Origin: Pseudomonadota bacterium
Lineage (GTDB): Bacteria > Pseudomonadota > Gammaproteobacteria > Burkholderiales > Thiobacillaceae
Assembly: GCA_030836725.1 (NCBI GenBank)
Contig: JAUPLV010000104.1
Location: forward strand, 1 to 7,483
Direction of reading: 5' to 3'
DNA length: 7,483 nucleotides
A model generated the notes under the pieces. That model had not been told where the DNA came from. It did not search any database and saw only the letters and a list, made by a program, of their open reading frames with translations. A program made the position numbers and the translations under genes. Below are positions 1 to 6,003 of the stretch, piece after piece; the first letter of the stretch is position 1, and every line of letters starts with the position of its first letter.

Positions 1-973
1 GCACCAGTTTGTAGTCCGCCGCGCCGATCAGCGGATTGCCGGCATTCGGCCCCAGCCTTGCGCGGTCGATCAGCGACTGCGGATGCTCGATGCGAAAACC
101 GATGGAGAAGGGCTTGGCTTCCAGGGTGACGCCGCGCGCGTGCAGCATCTCGAAGGTGTCGCGGGCGCTGTGGCCGAGCGCGAGGACGACGTGACGGCTT
201 TCGAGCGTCTCGCCGCTGGCGAGCGTCACGCCGCCGATCTGTTTCCCCTCCGGCCCCTCTTCGACCAGCACGTCGGTCACGCGTTGCTGGAAGCGGATCT
301 CGCCGCCCAGCGACTCGATCTCGTGGCGCATGGTCTCGACCATGCCGACCAGGCGAAAGGTGCCGATGTGCGGTTTCGACACGTAGAGGATCTCTTCCGG
401 CGCCCCCGCCTTGACGAACTCGGTCAGCACCTTGCGGCCCAGATGCCTGGGATCCTTGATCTGGCTGTGGAGCTTGCCGTCGGAGAACGTCCCGGCGCCG
501 CCCTCGCCGAACTGCACGTTGGATTCCGGATTGAGCACATGCTTGCGCCACAGCCCCCAGGTGTCCTGGGTGCGCTCGCGCACCGCCTTGCCGCGCTCAA
601 GCACGATGGGTTTGAAACCCATCTGCGCCAGCACCAGCGCGGCGAAGATGCCGCAGGGGCCGAAGCCGATCACCAGCGGACGTTCGCTCAAATTCTCCGG
701 CGCGCGGCCGACGAACTGGTAGGCCATGTCCGGCGTCGGCGCAAGGCGGCGGTCGTTGCGGAATTTCTTCAGCAGCGCGCCCCCGTTTCTTACCTCGACA
801 TCGACTGCATAAACCATCAGCAGCGCGTGCTTCTTGCGCGCGTCGTAGCTGCGCTTGAAGATGCTGTAGCCGACCAGGTCGTCGTCGGCAATCCCCAGGC
901 GCTGCAGGATCGCCGCGCGCAGGGCCTCGGGTGGATGGTCGAGCGGGAGTTTGAGTTCAGTCAGTCGCAGCAT
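1..973 (-). CDS. FAD-dependent dehydrogenase, COG2509 type (partial, C-terminus beyond window)
   Basis: The reverse strand reads as one open frame of 324 codons from an ATG at 973 to the window edge; full family members are roughly 530-550 residues, so about 40% is missing. The protein starts MLRLTELKLPLDHPPEALRA, the usual beginning of this family, which supports this start. A small N-terminal domain of about 95 residues precedes an FAD-binding Rossmann motif (GFGPCG, residues 103-108), with the ribose-contacting acidic residue in VLERG (124-128). A family-typical FGEGGAGTFSDGKL segment follows at 155-168. It is probably a soluble cytoplasmic flavoprotein; the substrate is unknown for the family, so no reaction is claimed. 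No Shine-Dalgarno sequence is visible. The start lies inside the end of the upstream flavoprotein gene (17-base overlap), suggesting translational coupling. Family assignment is secure; function is not. Confidence 0.9.
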   Translation of the reverse strand, partial: MLRLTELKLPLDHPPEALRAAILQRLGIADDDLVGYSIFKRSYDARKKHALLMVYAVDVEVRNGGALLKKFRNDRRLAPTPDMAYQFVGRAPENLSERPLVIGFGPCGIFAALVLAQMGFKPIVLERGKAVRERTQDTWGLWRKHVLNPESNVQFGEGGAGTFSDGKLHSQIKDPRHLGRKVLTEFVKAGAPEEILYVSKPHIGTFRLVGMVETMRHEIESLGGEIRFQQRVTDVLVEEGPEGKQIGGVTLASGETLESRHVVLALGHSARDTFEMLHARGVTLEAKPFSIGFRIEHPQSLIDRARLGPNAGNPLIGAADYKLV

Positions 974-2270
974 GGTGAATGTTCAGATAATTCAATGTAC
1001 CCCGCCCTGCCGCGCGCCCGCTGGCAATGCAGGCCGTCAGCAGATAGCCGCCGGTGGGCGCTTCCCAGTCGAGCATCTCGCCGGCGCAGAACACGCCGGG
1101 CAGATCGCGCAGCATCAGGTGTTCATCCAGCGCCTCGAAGCGCACGCCGCCGGCGCTGCTGATCGCCTCGTCGAGCGGACGCGGGGAGACGAGGGTAAGC
1201 GGCAGCGATTTTATCGCGTTGGCGAGTTTCGCCGGGTCGCCCAGTTGGTCGGGCGACAGGATTTCGCGCAACACCGCCATTTTCACGCCCTTGATTCCGG
1301 CGCGGCTTTGCAGGTGGCTGGACAGCGAACGCGCGCCGCGAGGATGATCGATTTCGGAGATGATCCGATCCAGAGTCTTGTCGGGCGCCAGGTCGAGTTC
1401 CGCAGTCACCGTCCCCAGCGCCGCAATCGTATCGCGCAGCGGCGCCGACAGCGCATAAACCAGGCTGCCCTCGATGCCGGTATCGGAAAGCGTGAGTTCG
1501 CCCTTGCGCTGATGGACGCGGCCAGCCGCATCGGTGAAGCGCAGCGCCACGGTTTTCAGCGGCTGCCCGGCGAAGCGGCTGCGCAGATGTTCGCTCCATC
1601 CGCCCGCCGCATCGAAGCCGCAGTTCGACGGCAGCAAAGGCGCGACCTCGACTCCGCGCTGCGCCAGCAGCGGCGCCCATGCGCCGCCCGAACCCAGTTT
1701 CGACCAACTGCCGCCTCCCAGCGCCAGCACGACCGCGTCGGCATTCACGACCCGTTCACCGCCGGGCACAGCGAAGCGAAGCGAGCCGTTTGCATCCCTG
1801 AATTCCGATCCACTACGCGCCGAAGCGCATGGGGATTCGTATGCCCACCCCAGCCAGCGATGCCGCACATGAAACCGCACGCCCGCTTCGCGCAGCCGGT
1901 GCAGCCACGCCCGCAACAGCGGCGCCGCCTTCATGCCGGTGGGGAACACGCGCCCGGACGAGCCGACGAACGTCTCGATCCCCAGCCCGTGCATCCACTC
2001 GCGCAACGCCTCGGGGGGAAACGCTTCAAGCAACGGCCGGATATCGGCCGAGCGCGCGCCGTAGCGCGACAGAAAAGCATCGAGCGTTTCGGAGTGGGTG
2101 ATATTCATCCCGCCCACCCCGGCCAGCAGAAACTTGCGCCCCACCGAAGGCATGGCGTCATACAGGTCGACCCGCACGCCGCCCTGCGCCAGCACCTCGG
2201 CCGCCATCAGGCCGGCGGGGCCGCCGCCGATTACCGCGACTGATTTCGTGGCCGGCGCATTATGTGTCAT
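957..2270 (-). CDS. HI0933/BaiN-like NAD(P)/FAD-dependent oxidoreductase (TIGR03862 family flavoprotein)
   Basis: 437-residue flavoprotein. From the chosen start, the dinucleotide-binding motif AVIGGGPAG is at residues 12-20, with the second-strand acidic residue in DLYDAM (35-40). The HI0933-family block GRKFLLAGVGGMNITHSE is at 44-61. FVGSSGRVFPTGMKAAPLLR (101-120) is characteristic of the TIGR03862 subgroup. A C-terminal FAD-closing motif (GVFCAGEMLDWEAPTGGYL) starts near residue 392. No membrane segments or signal peptide are seen, so it is expected to be cytoplasmic. The family is widespread but its substrate is not established. The frame stays open upstream to a TTG at 2369, with another ATG at 2297. 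None of these has a good Shine-Dalgarno sequence; 2270 is preferred because the Rossmann strand normally begins about ten residues from the N-terminus. It lies downstream of smpB and overlaps the next flavoprotein gene, so co-transcription is likely. Confidence 0.92.
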   Translation of the reverse strand: MTHNAPATKSVAVIGGGPAGLMAAEVLAQGGVRVDLYDAMPSVGRKFLLAGVGGMNITHSETLDAFLSRYGARSADIRPLLEAFPPEALREWMHGLGIETFVGSSGRVFPTGMKAAPLLRAWLHRLREAGVRFHVRHRWLGWAYESPCASARSGSEFRDANGSLRFAVPGGERVVNADAVVLALGGGSWSKLGSGGAWAPLLAQRGVEVAPLLPSNCGFDAAGGWSEHLRSRFAGQPLKTVALRFTDAAGRVHQRKGELTLSDTGIEGSLVYALSAPLRDTIAALGTVTAELDLAPDKTLDRIISEIDHPRGARSLSSHLQSRAGIKGVKMAVLREILSPDQLGDPAKLANAIKSLPLTLVSPRPLDEAISSAGGVRFEALDEHLMLRDLPGVFCAGEMLDWEAPTGGYLLTACIASGRAAGRGTLNYLNIHHAATD

Positions 2271-2423
2271 CAACGGGCCCGAGGTGTGGTGCGTCATCGT
2301 GTTGGAAATCCATGAGTCCAGCCTGCGCGTGCATCCGACGATATCCAGCGGGCGCCGTCGCTGCTGCAAGAGGATGAGGCGCTCGAACTCCGCAAGGATC
2401 GGCGTTGCGTCTTAAAACCGGGG

Positions 2424-2867
2424 CTACGCGTTTCTGATCAGACGCTGCTTTTCGCGCAGCCATTCGCGATCCTTTTCCGCCGCGCGCTTGTCGTGCTGTT
2501 TTTTGCCCTTGGCCAGGCCGATATCCAGCTTGATGCGCCCTTTTGAAAAATGCATGTTCAGCGGCACCAGGGTGAACCCGGCGCGTTCGGTCTTGCCGAT
2601 CAGCTTGTTGATCTCGGCCGCGTGCAACAGCAGCTTGCGCGAACGCGTGGGATCGGGATGGATGTGGGTGGAGGCTGTGGGCAGCGGGCTGATGTGGCAG
2701 CCGATCAGAAAAACCGCACCGTTCTTGACGACGACGTAAGCTTCCTTGAGTTGCACCCGGCCGGCGCGAATGGCTTTCACTTCCCAGCCTTCGAGCACGA
2801 GCCCGGCCTCGAATTTTTCTTCGATGAAATAATCGTGAAAGGCTTTTTTGTTGTCGGCGATGCTCAT
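2424..2867 (-). CDS. smpB: SsrA-binding protein SmpB
   Basis: 147-residue SmpB, the small basic protein that binds tmRNA and delivers it to stalled ribosomes for trans-translation. Family signatures are all present: MSIADNKKAFHDYFIEE at the N-terminus, LEGWEVKAIRAGRVQLKEAY in the OB-fold core, GCHISPL, DPTRSRKLLLH, and KGRIKLDIGLAKGKKQHDKR leading into the basic C-terminal tail (KDREWLREKQRLIRNA) that occupies the empty mRNA channel. Length is normal. The ATG at 2867 is chosen over an in-frame TTG at 2888 because family members start with MSIA(D/E)NKKA. The Shine-Dalgarno sequence is weak. The gene is divergent from ratA with a 50-base gap, a common betaproteobacterial arrangement. No tmRNA gene is seen in the window. 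Two flavoprotein genes follow on the same strand after about 150 bases with no obvious terminator. Confidence 0.97.
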   Translation of the reverse strand: MSIADNKKAFHDYFIEEKFEAGLVLEGWEVKAIRAGRVQLKEAYVVVKNGAVFLIGCHISPLPTASTHIHPDPTRSRKLLLHAAEINKLIGKTERAGFTLVPLNMHFSKGRIKLDIGLAKGKKQHDKRAAEKDREWLREKQRLIRNA

Positions 2868-2883
2868 GATGGACCGGCTTGCG

Positions 2884-2889
2884 TACAAT
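2884..2889 (+). promoter_or_regulatory. Candidate -10 box for ratA-ratB
   Basis: TACAAT lies 28 bases upstream of the ratA ATG, so a transcript would start near 2896 with a short leader of about 20 bases. No good -35 element is found 16-18 bases upstream, so the box was called on the -10 match and position alone. It lies inside the smpB leader, in a 50-base gap shared by both genes. Confidence 0.45.
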
Positions 2890-2894
2890 TCTCG

Positions 2895-2900
2895 ATTTTA
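2895..2900 (-). promoter_or_regulatory. Candidate -10 box for smpB
   Basis: Read on the minus strand this is TAAAAT, 27 bases upstream of the smpB ATG. The matching -35 position falls at the start of ratA coding sequence and is a poor match to TTGACA. It faces the ratA -10 candidate with only five bases between them, so RNA polymerase binding in the two directions would be mutually exclusive if both are real. Confidence 0.4.
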
Positions 2901-2917
2901 CAAGGCTTCGGTGTCTC

Positions 2918-3352
2918 ATGGCGCGTGTGGAGAAAAGTGTGCTGGTGGCGCATACCGCGGAACACATGTTCGAACTGGTGGACCGGATCGAGGATTACCC
3001 GGTTTTCCTGCCCTGGTGCGGCGGAACCGAGTTGAAATCACGCGATGAAAACCGCACCGTGGCGACGATACACATCGCCTACATGGGCATCCGCCAAAGC
3101 TTTTCGACTGAAAACGCCAAGGCCTACCCACGGGAAATGCGCATCAAGCTGCGGGATGGCCCGTTCGCCGAACTCTCGGGCGGCTGGGTGTTTTTGCCGC
3201 TGGGAGACAGCGCCTGCAAGATCGAATTCAGGCTGCAGTATGTGTTTTCAAGCCGGGTGCTGGAAACCATTCTTGCGCCCGTATTCAGCCATATCACCAA
3301 CACCTTTGTCGATGCCTTCGTGCGTCGCGCCGACGAGGTCTATTCCGCATGA
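2918..3352 (+). CDS. ratA: RatA-family START/polyketide-cyclase-like protein
   Basis: 144-residue single-domain protein of the RatA/COQ10 START-like family (COG2867). The N-terminus MARVEKSVLVAHTAEHMFEL and the block VDRIEDYPVFLPWCGG (24-39) are diagnostic, and the family C-terminal pattern is seen in PVFSHITNTFVDAFVRRADE. In E. coli the homologue was described as a toxin that binds the 50S subunit and blocks 70S assembly; relatives such as mitochondrial Coq10 bind ubiquinone. Which role applies here cannot be read from the sequence. The ATG at 2918 is preferred to an upstream TTG at 2879 because it matches the family start; an AAGG sequence lies 12 bases before it. The last four bases overlap the ratB start (ATGA), so the two genes should be translated together. 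The 'toxin' label comes from E. coli work and should not be assumed here. Confidence 0.93.
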   Translation: MARVEKSVLVAHTAEHMFELVDRIEDYPVFLPWCGGTELKSRDENRTVATIHIAYMGIRQSFSTENAKAYPREMRIKLRDGPFAELSGGWVFLPLGDSACKIEFRLQYVFSSRVLETILAPVFSHITNTFVDAFVRRADEVYSA

Positions 3353-3690
3353 ACCTGCCCGCTTCCATCATGGTTGAAGTTGTCTACGCCCTGCCCGGGC
3401 AACAGCTTTTGTCGCAGACCAGACTGGCGGAGGGCGCCACGGTGGAGGACGCCATTCGCGCGTCCGGGGTGCTGGATGTTTTTCCGGAAATCGACCTGGG
3501 AAAAAACAAGGTCGGGATTTTCAGCAAGCTGGTCAAGCCGGATGAAAAAGTGCGCGACAAGGATCGGGTTGAAATCTATCGCCCCCTGATCGCCGACCCC
3601 AAGGAAGTGCGCCGCAAACGCGCCGAGGAAGGCAAGGTCACCAAAAAAGGCGGGGGCGACGCCGCGCCCGAGAAAGCCGCGGAGGCCTGA
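3349..3690 (+). CDS. ratB: RnfH/RatB family ubiquitin-like protein
   Basis: 113-residue small protein of the RnfH family (UPF0125), with a beta-grasp ubiquitin-like fold. Visible family features are VEVVYALPGQQ near the N-terminus, EGATVEDAIRASGVLDVFPE, IDLGKNKVGIFSKL, and the strongly conserved DRVEIYRPLIADPKEVRRKR. After the conserved core it carries a charged, probably disordered tail (KVTKKGGGDAAPEKAAEA). The start at 3349 overlaps the ratA stop codon and has GAGG ten bases upstream. A later ATG at 3370 has no such site, although it would remove only seven poorly conserved residues. The gene is second in the ratA-ratB unit. The biochemical role is unsettled; the rnfH name derives from association with rnf electron-transport loci in other bacteria, and no rnf genes are present here. 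Confidence 0.93.
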   Translation: MNLPASIMVEVVYALPGQQLLSQTRLAEGATVEDAIRASGVLDVFPEIDLGKNKVGIFSKLVKPDEKVRDKDRVEIYRPLIADPKEVRRKRAEEGKVTKKGGGDAAPEKAAEA

Positions 3691-3738
3691 AAAGTGACCG
3701 GCGCGTGAAATGCGTCGACCGATCCGCCTGCCAAAACA

Positions 3739-3769
3739 AAGGCCTTCCGGCGTGAACCCGGAAGGCCTT
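3739..3769. terminator. Bidirectional hairpin terminator between ratB and the lipoprotein gene
   Basis: A perfect 12-base-pair stem (AAGGCCTTCCGG, 3739-3750, with 3758-3769) encloses a 7-base loop. On the minus strand the stem is followed by a U-rich run (TTTGTTTT, 3740 down to 3733), giving a good Rho-independent terminator for the lipoprotein gene. On the plus strand only TTGTT follows, so it is weaker for ratA-ratB. It lies between convergent genes, where a shared terminator is expected. Confidence 0.85.
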
Positions 3770-3804
3770 GTTGCTGAAACCGGCCAACTTAAATAATCGC
3801 TTGA

Positions 3805-4158
3805 TTATTTGCCGATTTTGAGCATCGGATAATCGAGCTGAGCCAGACCTTTCTTCACATGGTCGCTGGCCAGTTTGGCCTGCTTGATCACGGTTGCGCT
3901 GTCGCCTTTGGCGGCCGCGTCTTCCGCAGCCTTGAGCGCGCTTTCGGCCGTCGTCCACAGGGCGTTCTTGTCCTTGGCGATCTTGACATCGGCTTTCGCG
4001 GCATCCAGCGCAGCCTGGGCTTCGCCGCTGATGGTGGGCTTGGCGGGCTCGGTTGCCTGTGCGACAGGCTTATCAGCCGGCTTATTGACATAAAGGTCGG
4101 CGCAGCCAGACAAGCCCAGCAGGGCAACGGAGATCAGGGCAAGCAAAACTTTGGGCAT
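3805..4158 (-). CDS. Small Ala/Lys-rich lipoprotein, SoxXA-binding (SoxK)-like
   Basis: 117-residue protein with a clear lipoprotein signal peptide: MPK, a hydrophobic stretch (VLLALISVALLGL), and a lipobox LSGC ending at Cys19. The mature chain of about 99 residues should be lipid-anchored in the periplasm. After a Pro/Lys/Ala-rich linker (about 25-45) comes a helical Ala/Lys-rich domain with the pattern ALWTTAESALKAAEDAAAKG followed by DSATVIKQAKLASDH. This resembles SoxXA-binding proteins (SoxK type) of sulfur oxidisers, recalled from memory without a search; it could instead be an unrelated small helical lipoprotein. The ATG at 4158 is fixed by a strong GAGGAG nine bases upstream and by the signal peptide; the frame is open to 4284 but those residues hide the signal. 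No sox genes are nearby. It is monocistronic between two terminators or promoters. Confidence 0.85.
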   Translation of the reverse strand: MPKVLLALISVALLGLSGCADLYVNKPADKPVAQATEPAKPTISGEAQAALDAAKADVKIAKDKNALWTTAESALKAAEDAAAKGDSATVIKQAKLASDHVKKGLAQLDYPMLKIGK

Positions 4159-4255
4159 GGATTTTATCTCCTCGGGTTGTGTGGCTTTCAGAAGCGCGCT
4201 ATCGAGGGCTATTGATTGAAACGACGCGCTCCAGCCAGCTTTGGATACTTGCTCA

Positions 4256-4284
4256 AAGTTAGCCGCATCGTGTTGGTGAGTCAA
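4256..4284 (-). promoter_or_regulatory. Candidate sigma70-type promoter for the lipoprotein gene
   Basis: On the minus strand TTGACT (4284-4279) is separated by exactly 17 bases from TAACTT (4261-4256). The -35 matches five of six consensus bases and the -10 only three. A transcript would begin near 4249 and have a leader of about 90 bases before the GAGGAG ribosome-binding site at about 4173-4168. Confidence 0.5.
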
Positions 4285-4346
4285 CCTTCATGCATGCAAT
4301 TCGACTTGGTAGATTACGACCAACCCCGACTCCAGGCGACGGGCGT

Positions 4347-4376
4347 TTGTGCGGGCCCGCAGTGGGCGCGTATAAT
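4347..4376 (+). promoter_or_regulatory. guaB promoter (TATAAT -10)
   Basis: A consensus TATAAT at 4371-4376 lies 25 bases before the guaB start codon, giving a leader of about 18 bases. A weak -35 (TTGTGC, 4347-4352) sits 18 bases upstream. The spacer contains most of a 12-base perfect palindrome (4350-4361). The -10 is as strong as can be, the -35 poor, so activation or repression through the spacer is possible but not shown. Confidence 0.75.
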
Positions 4377-4389
4377 TCCGCTTTGCTTT

Positions 4390-4397
4390 AAGGAAAG
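4390..4397 (+). promoter_or_regulatory. guaB ribosome-binding site
   Basis: AAGGAAAG directly precedes the ATG at 4401 with a short spacer of a few bases and fixes the guaB start. It contrasts with guaA, which has nothing similar. Confidence 0.75.
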
Positions 4398-4400
4398 CCC

Positions 4401-5861
4401 ATGCGTGTTCTGCAAAAAGCGCTGACGTTCGATGACGTTTTACTCGTTCCCGCCCACTCCATCATTCTTCCCCGCGAAGTCAGCTTGTCCACGCAGCTGA
4501 CCCGCTCGATCACCCTGAATTTGCCCATGCTGTCGGCCGCCATGGACACAGTTACCGAGGCGCGCCTTGCGATTGCGCTGGCTCAGGAAGGGGGTATCGG
4601 CATCATCCACAAGAACATGAACGCCGAGTTGCAGGCCGCTCAGGTCGCTGCGGTCAAGCGTTTCGAGTCGGGTGTGGTGAAGGATCCCATCACCGTCGCG
4701 CCGCAGATGACCGTGCGCCAGGTGCTTGAAATTACCCGCAGCAAGCGAATTTCCGGCCTGCCGGTGATCGATGGCGGCAGGGTGGTCGGCATCGTCACCA
4801 ACCGCGATCTGCGTTTTGAAACCAGCCTCGATCAGCCGGTCGCCAACATCATGACGCCGAAGGAACGGCTGGTGACAGTGAAGGAAGGCGCCAACCGCGA
4901 CGAGGCGATGGCGCTGCTGCACAAGCACCGGTTGGAGCGCGTGCTGGTGGTGAACGATGCGTTCGAACTATGCGGCCTGATCACCGTCAAGGATATCCAG
5001 AAATCGAGCGAGCACCCGCTGGCGTGCAAGGACGCGATGGGTCGCCTGCGCGTGGGCGCGGCAGTCGGTACCGGCGAAGGCACCGAGGAACGGGTGGCCG
5101 CGCTGGTCGCCGCCGGCGTCGACATCATCACCGTGGACACCGCCCACGGCCATTCCAAAGGCGTGCTCGACCGGGTGCGCTGGGTCAAGCAAAATTTCCC
5201 CGGCGTGCAGGTCATTGGCGGCAACATCGCCACCGCCTCCGCAGCTGCGGCGCTGGTTGAACACGGCGCCGACGCCGTCAAGGTCGGCATCGGCCCTGGT
5301 TCCATCTGCACCACGCGCATGGTCGCGGGAGTCGGCGTACCGCAAATTACCGCCGTGGCCAACGTGGCCGCGGCATTGGCAGGTAGCGGCGTCGGCGTCA
5401 TCGCCGACGGCGGCATCCGTTATTCCGGCGATATTGCCAAGGCGCTCGCCGCCGGCGCCGACTGCGTGATGCTCGGCGGCCTGCTGGCCGGCACCGAAGA
5501 GGCGCCGGGCGAAGTCGAACTGTTCCAGGGCCGTTCGTACAAATCCTACCGCGGCATGGGTTCGCTGGGTGCGATGCAGCAGGGCTCCTCCGACCGCTAC
5601 TTCCAGGACAACGAGAAGAGCGCTGAAAAACTCGTTCCCGAAGGCATCGAAGGCCGCGTCCCCTACAAGGGCAGCGTGCTCGGCGTCATCCACCAGATGA
5701 TGGGCGGCCTGCGCTCCAGCATGGGCTACCTCGGCGTTGCCTCCATCACCGAGATGCATGCCAAGGCCGAGTTCGTCGAAATCACCGGCGCCGGCATCCG
5801 CGAATCGCACGTGCATGACGTGCAGATCACGAAGGAAGCGCCGAATTATCGCGTTGAGTAA
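4401..5861 (+). CDS. guaB: IMP dehydrogenase GuaB
   Basis: 486-residue inosine-5'-monophosphate dehydrogenase, which oxidises IMP to XMP with NAD+, the first committed step of guanine nucleotide synthesis. The TIM-barrel starts with LTFDDVLLVPAHS (8-20) and LPMLSAAMDTVTE (41-53). Two CBS domains are inserted at about 94-200 (KDPITVAPQMTV; IMTPKERLVTVKEGA). Catalytic loop GIGPGSICTTR (296-306) carries the nucleophile Cys303. The IMP phosphate-binding segments are DGGIRYSGD (336-344) and GMGS (385-388). The mobile flap has GSSDRYFQ with the Arg399-Tyr400 pair, followed by EGIEGRVPYKG (414-424). No key residue is missing and the length is typical. The start is fixed by AAGGAAAG and the family N-terminus. 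A strong terminator follows 30 bases after the stop, so guaB may be transcribed largely alone. Confidence 0.98.
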   Translation: MRVLQKALTFDDVLLVPAHSIILPREVSLSTQLTRSITLNLPMLSAAMDTVTEARLAIALAQEGGIGIIHKNMNAELQAAQVAAVKRFESGVVKDPITVAPQMTVRQVLEITRSKRISGLPVIDGGRVVGIVTNRDLRFETSLDQPVANIMTPKERLVTVKEGANRDEAMALLHKHRLERVLVVNDAFELCGLITVKDIQKSSEHPLACKDAMGRLRVGAAVGTGEGTEERVAALVAAGVDIITVDTAHGHSKGVLDRVRWVKQNFPGVQVIGGNIATASAAAALVEHGADAVKVGIGPGSICTTRMVAGVGVPQITAVANVAAALAGSGVGVIADGGIRYSGDIAKALAAGADCVMLGGLLAGTEEAPGEVELFQGRSYKSYRGMGSLGAMQQGSSDRYFQDNEKSAEKLVPEGIEGRVPYKGSVLGVIHQMMGGLRSSMGYLGVASITEMHAKAEFVEITGAGIRESHVHDVQITKEAPNYRVE

Positions 5862-5877
5862 AGATCGGGGCCAAGAT

Positions 5878-5891
5878 TCAGGGATCAGGGA
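5878..5891. repeat. Two heptamer repeats, TCAGGGA orientation
   Basis: TCAGGGA occurs twice in perfect tandem (5878-5884 and 5885-5891), just before the terminator stem. On the minus strand it reads TCCCTGA, the same motif as the CCCTGAC repeats at 5966-5993, so the two sets are inverted relative to each other. Confidence 0.7.
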
Positions 5892-5915
5892 AAGTCGCGC
5901 TATGCGCGGCTTTTT
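5891..5915 (+). terminator. Rho-independent terminator after guaB
   Basis: AAAGTCGCGC (5891-5900), loop TAT, and GCGCGGCTTT (5904-5913) form a 10-base-pair stem with one G-U pair, followed by a T-rich run (TTTTTCTTT from 5911). It begins 29 bases after the guaB stop codon. The geometry is that of a classic intrinsic terminator. It would stop or attenuate read-through into guaA. Confidence 0.85.
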
Positions 5916-5965
5916 CTTTAATGCCCGCGATGCCTGACCAACGGCTCCTATACGCTGACTCGCGG

Positions 5966-5993
5966 CCCCGACCCCTGACCCCTAGCCCCTGAC
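5966..5993. repeat. Heptamer repeat cluster, CCCTGAC type, upstream of guaA
   Basis: Four units with a strict 7-base period: CCCCGAC, CCCTGAC, CCCTAGC, CCCTGAC, followed by CCCCAAT, ending three bases before the guaA ATG at 6004. The tract is almost free of G on the plus strand and leaves no room for a Shine-Dalgarno sequence. Similar CCCTGAC/CCCTAGC tracts are something I recall from intergenic regions of related proteobacteria; no function is known to me. Confidence 0.75.
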
Positions 5994-6003
5994 CCCCAAT
6001 AAA

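Noticed and set aside
83..1162. Long plus-strand open frame of 359 codons opposite the COG2509 gene
   Set aside because: It is antisense to a gene with clear FAD-binding motifs, has an Ala/Arg/His-rich composition typical of GC-rich shadow frames, and shows no recognisable domain.
951..2243. Long plus-strand open frame of 430 codons opposite the HI0933-like gene
   Set aside because: Full antisense overlap with a conserved flavoprotein; Arg/Gln/His-rich translation without family motifs.
2271..2423. Possible tmRNA (ssrA) or small RNA gene between smpB and the flavoprotein gene
   Set aside because: No tRNA-like acceptor end, tag-peptide frame or terminator is visible; the stretch is too short for tmRNA and looks like plain leader sequence.
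2918..3690. ratA-ratB considered as a toxin-antitoxin module
   Set aside because: RatB is not an established antitoxin of RatA and both are broadly conserved core genes; treated as a housekeeping pair.
4341..4361. PurR-like box upstream of guaB (CGTTTGTGCG)
   Set aside because: Only a half-site with an inserted base relative to the E. coli consensus, and PurR is not generally expected in betaproteobacteria.
4968..5816. Minus-strand open frame of 282 codons opposite guaB
   Set aside because: Shadow of guaB caused by high third-position GC; translation is Ala/Gly/His/Asp-rich with no motif.
5878..5993. Repeat cluster considered as a CRISPR array
   Set aside because: Units are only 7 bases in direct tandem, without spacers of even length and without cas genes.
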